In this document: positions 22,946-35,300 of the stretch, piece after piece
How positions within the stretch are numbered: the first letter of the stretch is position 1
Layout of the letters: each line of letters starts with the position of its first letter
Assembly (NCBI GenBank): GCA_017562135.1
Contig: QEYB01001642.1
Span: 248,001 to 312,000, forward strand
Origin: Dipylidium caninum
Lineage: Eukaryota; Platyhelminthes; Cestoda; Cyclophyllidea; Dipylidiidae
Direction: 5' to 3'
DNA: 64,000 nucleotides
Position numbers and translations under genes: made by a program
Notes under the pieces: model-generated
What the model was told of the DNA's origin: nothing
The model's input: only the letters and a program-made list of their open reading frames with translations
Databases searched by the model: none

Positions 22946-25900
22946 GTCGTCAGTGCTAGCGGTTGGAACAATGGTGCCAATAATAAACTCCCTTTTCTCA
23001 AATTGACAGTAGACTCGTTGCCTCCGCGCCTGCTCCTCGCCTGGTCGATTGAAAAGTCTACGCGCACGCAAAATTACCTTCTGCTACTCGTTGATTGGCT
23101 GCGGCTGGCCGACGTTGCGGCCGAACTCACCCCTGCTCAAAAGCGTACGTCCCATTGGCTACTTGGCATCGCGTGTCGCGTAGGTCATTGTCAAGCGGTT
23201 TGGCCGCTCTTCCACTAGTTGATCACCACTACTTAGGGCAAAGAGGCCATTTGCGTGTCAAACGTTATTCACTTTAGGTGTGACAGTACAATTAGTCCCA
23301 AGAATAACATGCCTCTACGAGGGGGATGTATTAAAACTCGCAAGGATATCATTGCAACAGAAAGTACGTTGATTGCCAACTACATAAGAAGAGACCAGCA
23401 TACAAATTTGACGTGAACCAATTTTTTTTGCGAGTTTAACATAATCGCCATCCGACTTCGAGCTGTTCTTTCAACTGACTTGAAAGTATTGTCGTCCAAA
23501 ATGCTGTCCCTGGGACGAAGAGAAAGATCCGCCCAGTCGCTTCTGCGATTAGTCCGAGCGTATGTTTTCATTCAGATTACCTGGTATGGAAGTGTTAAAA
23601 TTAATTAAGTAGGAGTAGGAATTTAAAAGGCCTAACACGTATGGTTCCTTCGAATAAAAGTTGTGGAACGAAGAAAATGCAGAGCAAATGTGAGCCTCTA
23701 CTACACGTGTTGGTAGGGTCGACTTAGATTGTTCATAGTCTACTTTGGCTCATCAGAAGTTCATAACGAAGTTCAAATAGGATAAAATATTCAGTGTTTT
23801 TTACTCAAGTGCCTTTTTCGCCGTTTATTCACTCCCAACTTCTGTTGCGTTTCGCGTCAGCCATGAGAGAAGTGGGGCTACAATGGCGCCTGAAAAACTC
23901 TCGAGTGAAGACGACTCTGCCGGTGGATGCGGCGCGAGGACGCGAGATAGTCGAATGGGACACAGCGTACGGGGATTAAAAGCTGACTTCTCCACCCGGT
24001 TTCGGTGGCTGTAAGAGGTTTTAGTGAGCGTCAAACCGTGACCTCCAGACAGATTTCATAAGGGGGCGTAAGTGGCAAAATTTCTCCCTATTGTCTGTGA
24101 GTGGATGGTGTGAGCTATTCGTCAGTCTGCTCCCCACGCAAGGAGTCGCGTAAGGCCTCCACATCCTAGTGCCACCGCAGAACCATGTCATCCGTGCAGG
24201 GCTTAATCTCCACGTAAAAGTACGAAATTCATTTTTCGCCATTTCCTCTAAAACAGCTCACATTGCAGAACTTCCACCTTCATTAAATTATAAAAATTAG
24301 ACTTTATATTGTCTCTGCAAACACAATTAGAGCGAAGTGAGTGTGTTGGGGAAAGTCAGCACACCCAAGGCAACCATTGTGGGTGTGTGTGTGTGTGTTT
24401 GTGCACATGCATAAGTTCATTGTAGCTTGTGCGTTGGTCTTCCCCGCTTGCGTGACACGAGGCCCCACGAGTTGAGGACGAATAAAGTCCAACTGCCCAG
24501 CCAATCGCAAGTGTCGCGATTTTAAGAATCCTACATTCTAATCGCAACTGCCATAGAAATGCCTATCCTTCATTGTGAATTTCTCAAAAGAATATCCCCG
24601 TACAGAGGGGTTCAGAGTTTTGTACGTTAGGAGGAGGGGAGAGGAAACGAAGCCTACGAATGCCACATTGTGAAACCCAAACGGATGTGCTTTAACAGGC
24701 ACAAAATAGGAGATGAAAATCAGGTGAAGCTTCTTGAGCAATTGTCTCTTCCCTTCCTGGATGCACTTTTTTGAAGTCATTCGACATCCACCAGCGCGCC
24801 GACACTCGCGCGGCCTTACCTTCTGGCAGGAACTGACCTGAGCTTTACCTAGGTGCCTGACGCCTTCACACGAGGGTCGCGACAATCAAGTGCTATCTAG
24901 CGTTAGCAAAGGGCGACTTTCTCAATGCAAAATCTGTATTTAGTACAAAGCACCATTATGAATTCAAATGTCGGCCGGTCAGTGTTCGCAAAGATCTGTA
25001 AATTGGGGCCACACGTTCCCCTTGAAGTCTGCCTCGGGGTTTACAGACCGAAGACACTCAAAATGCAGTCCGACAGAACCATTCCCCACTTCTACTCCAT
25101 TGCGTCTCACGAAGAGTGCATCTTCGACAGTGCAGGGTGGGTTGGTCGCCGAGGAGTGCCACTGGCGCCGAGAGATAAAGAAGAGCCGACACCCTTAATG
25201 TCGCAAAGCGCAGACCATATCCAATCGAGTACAGGGCAGCTTTCTAACTAGAGTCAGAGAATGAGCGCAAAATCTTTTGCCAATTTTCGCCCTCCACCTC
25301 TGTCTTTCGAAAATTCGAAGATCGCTATCGTCGCGATTGTTAAAGATGGTTATCCTAAAATTTATTGAGGAAAAATGGAATCTTTCTCATTGACCACGCG
25401 TTTGGCATGCGGAAAATCGCGAGCCAGTTGAAGGAAATTATATGGTTATGTTAGATTTTAATATCCCGAAAATTAACGCGCTTCGTTGCTGTGTAAGAAT
25501 GGGCGAAGGAATGCTTTCTGTGCACCGTATTTGCGGTGGGCTGTAAATTTGGAGGGGAAAAGAGGTCATTCGCGGAGGGGAATTAGACCGTCCCTCGCCA
25601 CGTGACGACAAAGTTGGGGTTAATTTTAAGTGAGAAGTGATTCAAGACACACAGCAAGAGTCATCGTGCCCTGAACAATTAGGAGAGAAAATATGGCCAC
25701 CTGATGATTACAAACATGGAAATTTCAGTGCCGAGTGATCAGACGTTAATAGCAGTGGAGGATTCGAGATTTAATCTTAAGTGGTCCACGAAAGCAACCG
25801 CTGTTTCTTCAAATTGCATTTCAGGGCTTTTTGAAGGCCAAAAGTCCACTTGCTATTCCTGCGCAATTTCGCGCAGAGGAGGAAACCACTTCACGGGGAA

Positions 25901-27184
25901 AAAAAATCGTCCCAAAGACATGCGTTCTATATTGAAGCCGAAATATCGAGCCCCGTAAAATCGGGCTAGGAGTTTAATGTAATGCGACACTGTTGATAGC
26001 AGAATAGAAGGCAGAAGTGTTGGTTCGGAAGCATTCCATATAATGAGTAAAAGTGCTTGACAAGTGATATTAAAGATTTTTATGCAGCATTCAGTCGGGC
26101 GGGACAGCCTCGATCTACAACTGGCATGGAGTCATTGCCCTTAGCCGTCCCACCTCTCAACGGTGAGGCAACGACGAGGGCCATCGAGGTGGGGACAGGA
26201 ACAACCGCCAGCGATGAATGTAGACGCCACCTAGAGGCAACTACCCCAAGCCCTGACGTAAGACCGCCGCGCCTGTCTCTCTGCCGCAACCGCATAATAG
26301 GCCAAGTTAATGTTAAATGAATAGTTAATCGTGGTGTCGCGTATCCATCCTTGCCTCTAAAAATTACTCTTAGTAAGAAGAAAAATTAATTGCCAGTGCA
26401 CAAATGGCTAGGTGAAAGGGTGAAAATAGCCACGAGGCTTTGCCACCTAAGGCATGGACAGGACTTTAGTTCATAATGCCAATTACTCCCCGACTGCGGG
26501 ACAGGCGATCTGATTGCAGCTCCGTCCCCAGCAAACTGCCTCTTTGTATAAAGCTCACCGTTAGGTGATCTCCTCCAACGAGCATATCCCCTGTGGCGAC
26601 TCTTTTTATAGCAATTTGACGTATTTCTTTCGGAGGTGCATTCCCCGTTCCCAAAATGGACACCAGCGAAGTCTTCTGGACTCTGCTCTTGCAGAGAAAG
26701 AGAGCTTGGGTAAACATGACCCATTCGCCGACAAAAAAAATTCAGAGATTCGATAGACTACACGGTGTGTAAGATTACCTCCACACAATTATCGCGTTGC
26801 TCACGAGTTCCTACGGTGCTTTCAAAGCACAGTGAAGCGGACTTATAGTAAGTCGTTGAGACTATGATGCGCTTACAGACCAATCAACAAAATAAAGAAT
26901 GAGGTTTCGCGCGAATTACTTGACAAAAAATCAAAATGTGGTTAAAAGTAATCCTTTCATACGACCAATTCTTCATCAAAATTACCTAGACCATATTTCC
27001 TCATATTATAGAATATTCACAGAAATGACACTAAAGTCCATAAGATACTGGAAAAAGCAAAGGAAATTGGAGCGTGAGATAAAACACAAAAGCAAAATAG
27101 TATTCCGGCCGAAAGAAGTTGATAGAAAAACCCACGTTGTGCAGCAATCCTCATCGCATAGAGAATTTGAAGTGTTACGGAATA
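22946..27184. other. Upstream flank of the AHR-like gene
   Basis: This runs from the putative AHR start to the 3' end of NAXD. I recognise no gene here. Frames are short and unlike any family I know. It should contain the AHR promoter, any 5' non-coding exons and the NAXD 3' UTR. A plus-strand ORF at 26899-27315 ends over the last NAXD exon and is treated as doubtful. Confidence 0.5.
24382..24400. repeat. Short (GT)n run
   Basis: About nine GT dinucleotides in the non-coding stretch upstream of the AHR-like gene. Confidence 0.8.
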
Positions 27185-28577
27185 TTATTTTTGGAACAAA
27201 CAATCAAAAGTTTCCGCAATTTCATCGACCATTTTTGCCGTCGTTGTACCACGACCGTATTTTAGGAATGTTCGCCTGGCACAATTTCGCGTCAGCATAC
27301 AGGCAGCCAGGCTAGCAACCATCGGAACCGAATATCTAAACAAATACAAGGTGCATACACAAATGTCTGGTAGGATATTTGAAATGCTACACAACCAAAC
27401 AGGTTAACAAACAAGAACAACACAAATTAACGGGTATATCAAAAGTGAATAAATAGAATGGATTTAGCTTACGAGCAAACAGGAGTGTGGATTTGCCGGC
27501 GCCTCTCCGCCTTCCCCTCCTCTTATAATTCAACTCAATGAGAAAAGACGGCCGATGCTGCGCCAGAAGAGGGGGGGTGGAGGTTTCTTAACCCCGCTGC
27601 GAGAAACACTCATCGACGTGGTGAGTCAATCTCATCATAAGATAGTACTGTAGCATAAGAACGATGAAAGATCAATGCTAAAACATACTCTTGAACGATA
27701 AAGTTAACATTAACAATACTGAGAACTAATGTCACAGACTTTTTTAAAAGCAATAAAACATAGACATGGGCATATTTGAAGGAATAAGACGTACAATTTA
27801 TTCCATCTGAAATAATGTCCTTACGACCTTTTCGAATAACGGTAAGATTTCCCAAAGCTGCTGCCAACTTGGAGGTTTCCTGAGGATCATCAGACGGTTT
27901 TGAACCTGAGGAGTGCATAGAATTAAAATAGACCCTTTACCCAAGACAGTCGTATAGAGGAGGGAGAACTCATTATCATTCGGTGTTAAAATAGCTCGTT
28001 TAAATCCTGAAACTATTTCACTGTTCTTGGCAACAGCATAGAGCCCGTCAGCATCGATAACAATAGGTATATTTGAACTACGACATGTCTTCATTAGCTA
28101 CATGAATAAACGAAAATGCAGCAAACCCGACCTCTATCGTATTTGACAAGTTCTCCGACCTGCCGAGTCCAGGCCCGATTACAAGAGAGAGCATCCTTGA
28201 AACCCACCTTTCTGATTCACTTAAATCATTATCTCTACAACTTTGTAGAACAAGACTGGTAAAAGTACGTACAAAGAGGGATGTACCATGAGCTCAGGAC
28301 TATAGCACTTGATAGCCTGCCCAGCTGAAGCTGCGCAAATCACGTGCACAAGATCAGCTCCCTATGTAATTCAGACTTCGAAACAGGCAACATACACAGT
28401 GGAGTGCGGTGATAGCAGCAAAATATGGTGCACCAGTGTACCTAATAATAGCTTGGTTCAGTAATGAGCACAATACTCCTTAGATCCACCAACAATGCCT
28501 ATCCGACCCATTTGACCTTTGCGTAAAGCAGTATCCATCGGGGGTATGGCCCCGCGAATTACTTTAAGCAATTCCAT
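27185..28577 (-). CDS. NAXD: ATP-dependent NAD(P)H-hydrate dehydratase
   Basis: The enzyme restores NADH/NADPH from their damaged hydrates in metabolite repair (family knowledge). Exons on the minus strand: 28577-28477, 28441-28396, 28361-28273, 28234-28132, 28097-27941, 27905-about 27795, and the last one 27335-27185. They encode, in order, [42 protein letters not shown] with [38 protein letters not shown] and [26 protein letters not shown]; and finally a C-terminal block with [15 protein letters not shown]. Introns are 34-38 nt and keep frame. The exon that should carry the catalytic GGxGD motif was not found between 27336 and 27794. An ORF extends upstream of ATG 28577 with no earlier ATG, so an unseen 5' exon, for example a targeting peptide, is possible. 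Confidence 0.88.
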
Positions 28578-29276
28578 CCCGATCCTGGCACAGCCACCGA
28601 ATTTCGAAAAATCCGCCCCGAAGTATTTACCCAGTAAAATTAAAAAACCGTATTTTGCCAAACTGGATAAATCAAAAACTTAAGTTTGTAAGTAATAAGT
28701 CTACTCAAAAAAATGTAATTTGCGAAGTTTTAAAATAAATTTTATTTCAATTGAAACGAGGCCGCTAATAAATGGTGGAGATGACCCGCACAACGGAGGC
28801 GAAGCGCGATCACTGAAGACAGTACATATTCAAAAAATGGAAATCCATTGCCAAGGGTAATAAAAAACGAATAGGCTTGCCAAATTGCATTCCCTTTTTA
28901 TTCATTGGGAAGTTTCCGTTAGGTGATGTGTGGGACGAAACTAACCTATCTGATAGTCACATATTAAGGCTGTGTTTTCAGACGCGATGGAGTGTAAAAA
29001 ACTCTCATATCACGCGTCAAATAGTTTTTTCCATTACAGCGAAATTTAATGAAGGCATAACTCTCTCCTATCCCCCTCTTTTTCCTAAGAAACTATTCAG
29101 TATTTTCCGCAGTTGCATTCAATTATTTGATACTGAGCTCCCTTTACTATATTCGAATTTGATGGCGGTTCAGTATGATATACACGCCTTAAAGTGTTTT
29201 CTCTGGAAGATGTGCCCCGTCTGTATGTAATCCCAGAGTTGCCCAACCGCGGACGCGCGTTAAAACAAGCCTTAAG
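28578..29276. promoter_or_regulatory. Divergent intergenic region NAXD / coiled-coil gene
   Basis: About 700 nt separate the putative start codons of two genes transcribed away from each other, so both promoters should lie here. The stretch is AT-rich with T-runs. I see no clear TATA box or other motif I would name. Confidence 0.45.
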
Positions 29277-30409
29277 ATGCAATTTCAAGAAGCGGCACGT
29301 TTTTTCGCTAACTCGAAGCGATTGATTGAGACAGTGAAAGAGACACGTGTATGCCTTTATTACTGCACTTTTATCCTCACAGTTAACGAATGCGAAGTAT
29401 GAAGAGCGAATTAATCAACTTAATGCTGACTAAAGCAGATACGAGACAATTATGTACTCTTTCTTCTGTACCTTTAATGGCTTTAGGAGTCGCAATTGAA
29501 AGAGAGGGAGCAATCCACTGATATCGAACTAAAAGAACTTTCGGAGAAAGTTCTGGAACTGGAATGGAAACTAGTAGTTTTAAGATTAAATTTGTACATT
29601 TTAGAAACGTGCTGAAAGCAACGTGATAGTTCTCGAAAACGAAAAAAAGTCCCTCCTGGAAAATGCCCAGAAGTATTTAGTATGGGCTTCTCATTGAAAA
29701 TAAGATTAGAAACATAAAAACGATTTAGACCTCAAATTAAAATCTTATGAAACGCAAAGTTCGCTTCAAATAGATCAAATGGAATTGGCCTTAAATAGGC
29801 TGTCAGCATTGCGTGCTCAGTTGACACAACTTCAGAATAATAACGAAAATATTGAGGAATTTCTGGCCCGGTTTAAATCATCTGGTATACGTAGATGACA
29901 TGACAAATTTTTAGTCGCATCTGTGAGACTACATAATCAGCGTTTGGAATACGATAAAGGCATTTTGTCTCAGAAGTTGAAAGAGGCAGAAAATGCAATA
30001 GCCGCGTTAAAGAAAGAGATACTACAACTTATGATTGAGAAGGAAGTATTGAAACGTCAAGTTAGCCTCGAGGACAGATTAATTCGGTATGCGGTAAGGC
30101 AATACTTTTTTCCTACTTGTTAGGAATCATTTTGGGATGAACAGTCTCGTACATTTGAGCGGATGAAAGATAAGATAGCGGTAAGACTACTAAAACGAAA
30201 TAAGTGTGCAGGCATTAATACACACGGTGGAGGGTACTCTAACTACTGCTGAACAATCGGGAAATTCGCTTTTCCAGCCCCACGCGAATTTAAATAAGAG
30301 CAACATTTCTAGCGAAAAAAACGTAGGCGGAGGAGATGATAATGATTGTCAAAGCAAATTGTCACACGTAAAGTCATACGATTTTATTGTATGGAACTCT
30401 TTCTATTAA
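29277..30409 (+). CDS. Coiled-coil protein of unknown family, 285 aa
   Basis: I do not recognise the family. Proposed exons: 29277-29348, 29439-29453, 29487-29573, 29605-29679, 29710-29884, 29915-30093, 30124-30180, 30212-30409. Together they give 858 nt, exactly 286 codons including the stop, with GT/AG at every junction. The product is almost entirely heptad-like, rich in Glu, Lys, Leu and Gln (for example LKELSEKVLELEWKL and YDKGILSQKLKEAENAIAAL), with a short low-complexity Gly-Asp tail. No membrane segment or signal peptide is seen. Seven introns measure 90, 33, 31, 30, 30, 30 and 31 nt. The 15-nt second exon (IRDNY) is inferred because the alternative long exon is closed by stops in every frame. 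A structural, centrosomal or ciliary role is conceivable but not shown. Confidence 0.72.
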
Positions 30410-32237
30410 TGCGGTTTCTATCAATAATGCTTCCATTTCTTTGGATTTTATGCCTGATCATAAGGTTGTTATTATTTTATCTTGGCCAACAATTCGCCCA
30501 ACCTGTCTTAAACTTTTTCAGGTAAGGAATAATGATGAACAAATTAGAAGTGTAGAAGAATAAATTCAACATTACATGGATAGTATTTTCTTTTGTTACA
30601 TAATGTTTAAATATAACCGTTTATTTACAATCGTTTGGACTATTGAGTACATAACAGTAGTTCTTAGTTGACGCAGAAAGCACAGGTTTAAGTGAAAGAA
30701 AAACCCTCTGCAGATCATTCGTGGCTTTGTAAACGAAGGACATCATTTTGTCTCTACGATTGAATCCTAAGTTACATAGTGTAGTGTGTAAGTAGTATGC
30801 ATATAGGAGTCGGAAAAACTGTGGGTTTATTGTTACTCAGGCAACGAGGTGTACAATAGTTCATTTTTAAATTGAGAGAAAGCTTTTGGAACCCGGTGAG
30901 GATATTCAATTTTGCGTAAGAAATTAAAATTTATGCGTCGTTATTACTCGTAGTGTGTTCGGGGGCATTTGGAGGACAATACGAGTAAAGATAGCAAACG
31001 TATAAAAGAAGATAACCGCCTAAGATCACAAAGTAGGTGAGGTCGACTCATTGCTGGTCTTCATCCACTATTGTCATCAGGTCTGTTGGACAACCAGGAT
31101 GGCGTCCAGTCCAATAAATCAATAAGTGACCGAACATATGACAAGTGAGGACGTGGCATTTTGCGGCTTGAGGAAATGAGTCGAGCGGACACTAATGTGA
31201 CCTCTCGCAAGGGTCAGTGGTAGTTTCATTTCATTCCTGTCTTAGTAAACGTTGTTGCCTGTGAACACTGACATTCCATTTTCCGCTACGTAGCGTATGA
31301 AACATGACCCAGGAAAGGAGAGCTTCGAGTAGTTAATTTCACAGTGCGAATATGTTGTTTACAAATGCTAATGCAATCTCACTAAATAAATATGTCGCGT
31401 AAAATCAATTTAAGATTGGACCATTGCAGTTCGGATGAGAGCTTCAAAAGTCAGTGTTGTGAAGACTTCTATCTAGTCTGCTCATGATAATGGGAGGATG
31501 TGACAGCAGGAGATTCTCCTCTCAGATGAGACTGCCAAATCTCCTTTCTTTCAGATTTTCAATATAAAATCTCGGAGTTCAAGAGGGCGAAAGATAACCG
31601 TGAGTTCCTTTTGCATCCCTCTTGCCTGTCGATCATAGAGTGGCGGTAACTCCGTCACGAGATATTGTAGTAGTAGATGCAAATACGTCCCTGACATGAG
31701 CTGAGTGTCCAGACGATGACTTCAACCTTTTGCTGTTTCAATTGATAGCCCCCTGACACACATGAAAGATAGGTCAGCCGTTTACCACAGCAGCATGGGG
31801 AAGCCCTCAAATATGTTTTCACCCGCATAATCCGAGAAATTAGCAAATGTGAAATTTTGCATGGGCACAACCGATTTATCATGATTTATGAATATGCAAT
31901 AAAGTGTTCCTTAACTTTCGGCGATTAAGGTGCCTACCGAGCGTATGGCCAACTGGAGCCGACGGTTATAGATGAGAAGCTTCTCACCCTCGCTTGTTTT
32001 GCCGAGGGACCGACGGGCGAGGCCGGTCGACTGGCCGAGACCGAGGGGATTACCTTCGACTCCGTCAAGAAACTTAGTCTCGCATATTTGAGTAGGAGCT
32101 TTTCATCCCCCTTATTCTCAACTCCAATTAACACCAACGCTTCCTATCAACTAAGTCTTTTACACTGGATGGTCTTTAGTTGAATGTAACCACATAGTGT
32201 GACAATGTTTAAAATTCATCGTGTTATTCGCTCTAGT
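30410..32237. other. Intergenic stretch without recognised gene
   Basis: About 1.8 kb between the coiled-coil gene and DRC3. It is AT-rich. No open frame of note or family motif is visible on either strand. It should contain the 3' UTR of the former and the promoter and possible 5' exon of the latter. Confidence 0.5.
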
Positions 32238-32361
32238 GAGCTCAAAAATTTACGAAGATGTTTTGCGGAGATCGGAGCTGCGTAGAGTAGATAAGCAAAA
32301 TGCATTTGATAAACAGCTATTCAAGTAGCACTGTGGCGATACAACTCGGAGTTCGCTTTTT

Positions 32362-35300
32362 ATGGACAAGTCTATACTTTCTGCATATCCCGTCTTCCAT
32401 CTGCACCTAGACATACTCGCCATTGCGGGTTTAAATCAGTTCACCAGGTTGACGGAGCTCCGCCTCGACAACAATATAATTGAGAAGATTGAAGGACTCG
32501 AGATGCTCGTGAATTTGATTCGTCTTGGTGGGTTACGGGCAGAAGTGTAGGGGGAGAAAAATCACGTGTTCATTTAAAAACGTACGGTTGCAATTTCAGA
32601 TCTCTCCTTCAACAACTTACGGAAGATAGAAAATCTGGAAAGTCTTATAAACTTAGAGGATTTAAGTCTCTTCCACAATGCCATTGAAAAAATAGAAAAT
32701 CTTGACCATAATAAAAAGCTGCGATATCTCAGTCTGGGCAGCAACAACATTGACGACCTCGAAAATGTGAGTTATCAAGTTAATTCTTTCTAACAGCTTG
32801 TAACCGGGTCGCTTGCGTGCAATTCTTATGTTTGCGCCAAACTGCCCCTGGGGTATCCTTTAAGGGTGAACGGGCAGGCCAGGGAAAGGCTGTTTTCCGC
32901 TGATAGCGCATCACCACACGGGAGTTGGGACACTTTCCCAGGTTGCGCTTCATCAACGTTATGCTCAGGTCACAGTCGATTGAAATGTATCCCTTTCGGT
33001 TCCCCAGGTCCTCTACCTGCGCCGATTCACCAAACTCGATTGCCTTTCCCTAGCTGACAACCCCGTACAGAGTCATTCAGAATACGACCAGTACATATTC
33101 GCCTTCCTTCCTCGCCTCAAATACCTCGATTACAGGAATATTCTGCCCGAATGGGTAAAGTTTTATCTTGACTTCGATTTTTAAGTGTCATATTAAAAAA
33201 GCCATGTTTCCCATCAAACGGTGAAACAACGCAGGACAACGTAGCCCAGAAATTCACTTAAACGGGTGAGCATCGCCTAATGCGCAAAAAGGGACTCGTG
33301 AGAGCGGGCTCAGGGCAAAGATTGACTGTGTTTTCGGGCTTGGCCAGGCCATATCCCGCGCGTAGAGCAAAAAGCCTAAGCATAACGTATAATTGTGTTT
33401 GATAAAGAGTAACGCGTTGAAACCAGATTTTAAGGGAAGAAGAAGACGAGGAAATTACCCCACGGGGGATTTTTTGTTTTGCGTCAGAAAACGGAAGCCT
33501 ATGAGAAGTACCAGATTACGGTGGATCAAATGGAGGAGCAGCAGATGGAGGCGAGGCGACAAGAAGAGAAGGAGGAAGAGCAGAGAGACTTCATTCAAAG
33601 ATGTAAGGCTGCCTTCATTGACAAAATATTCGGGGACGCTCTCTTCAATGACATTTTTGCCAAAGACGTGGATGGGAAGCAACTTTGCCAGGTACCGACG
33701 ATTGAGGAACTGGTTGGACAATATCCTTTTGCCTAGCAATTACTCCTTGAGTGGGTTAGTCCTAATGAGGGAGTGGTTTTACAGCTGAGCAGCGAGTACC
33801 TTTTGACGGAAAACACCTTCAAGATTCATTTTCCCAACTACGACATGCGAGAATTTGCCATCAGACTACTCTGACCGCTTCCTGCCCAGTATTCCTGATG
33901 GACTTTTCAGTGCCGAGTGCACGGCAGAGCGGGAAAAATTGCCCGGAGATTCTATGATAAGATGCTATTTAACGCAAGAATACGATAATGCTGTGATTCA
34001 ACCACTTTTGCACCACTCTGTCTGCAATGTTGCCCATTAATGGTAACCGCGCATTCATTACACGTTTCCAGAGGATGTTAGTTTTGATGGGAGTGCGCCG
34101 AGGCGAACATAACAAGCGAATAACTTGGCGTTAGTGCTTGCATAACATCATCTGCCCCGCCCATGGAGTTTCACTTCCGAGGGCTAATGCCTCCGGTTCA
34201 CGTTGTTGTTGATGACGGTTGTACCGTCAAGGGTGAATTAGAGCGCCTGGAAGACGGAATTTGGGCTGAGAAATCCTTGACTGCGGATGCACATATAGGG
34301 AGAAAGTGATCGACGCCTGCAGACAGCTCTTCACCTCCGGCCAGGAGGAGTACCAGAAGCGTCAGGACGAGGAGAAAGCCCTGCGAGACTGCATCAACGG
34401 CGCGAAGGAGAAGTCCAAGACCCGCGCTCTTGCCTCGATCCGCGCTTTCGAGGACACCAAAGGCCAGGTAGGGTCCTCTGGTCTCCTTCCTTCACTCGAT
34501 CGAAGGTTGGGATTGCGTCCAGGTAAAATTATCCCGACCTGACTGATGGGTACACAGGCAGCCCTGGTGCATTTAACATCTCTGCCGCGCTCCAACGGGC
34601 CACTTGTTCTTCTTAGCATTATCAGAGCCCAAGTATGCCACGAGGGGTGGTCACATCAAGTGTAATGCAATGTAGAATTCATCTTTCCCGTTTTAGTCGA
34701 CATTAGATAACACCATTTTTCAAGAATATACTTCAACCAAAAGGCTTTCCGACGCTAATCTACCCGCTTTGAATTTCTCCATGCATTTTGTGTTGTCAAG
34801 ATTCATGAGATACTACCGAAGCGGTGTACTAAGACTGAGCTTCTATGTGCATTCAAACGTTAGATTTTAGCGAAGTTAGATGAACTCCAAATGGACGCTT
34901 TCCCAATGCTGACAGAATCCTTGCTCTGCGACCTCCGGCAGCACATCCACGATCTCTGGAACGATCTGATGACCAATGAGGTTGGGCTTGTTGATCAAAT
35001 CGAGGACGTCATCAATGAGTTTGAAAGGAATTTGGAAGAGAAGGTTTCATCATTTTGTGAAACGGTTCAGGCAAGTATTAACAATAGATTGGAATTTATG
35101 CGGTTAAAAACTTACATCCAGGTAAATGGGTGGTCGCCTTTGTGTTATGCCTTTGAATAGGTTTGCTTCTCCAAGGTGCGGGAGTCCGCGCTGACGTTTA
35201 ACGAAAGACTTGCCGAACTCACGTTGACCTACACGGAGAGGATAGCCAAAACAGATGGACCGCAGGATGAGAATTATGCGGTGCGTGAATTGTTTCCAAA

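Noticed and set aside
22877..23071. Whole 64-codon minus-strand ORF as the AHR N-terminus
   Set aside because: Only the last part (from ATG 22945 or 22918, [10 protein letters not shown]) matches the family. The upstream part is probably 5' UTR.
27480..27530. P-loop-like [12 protein letters not shown] as a NAXD or ATPase motif
   Set aside because: Phases do not join the flanking NAXD exons and the motif is not the expected GGxGD. It is kept only as a remark in the NAXD finding.
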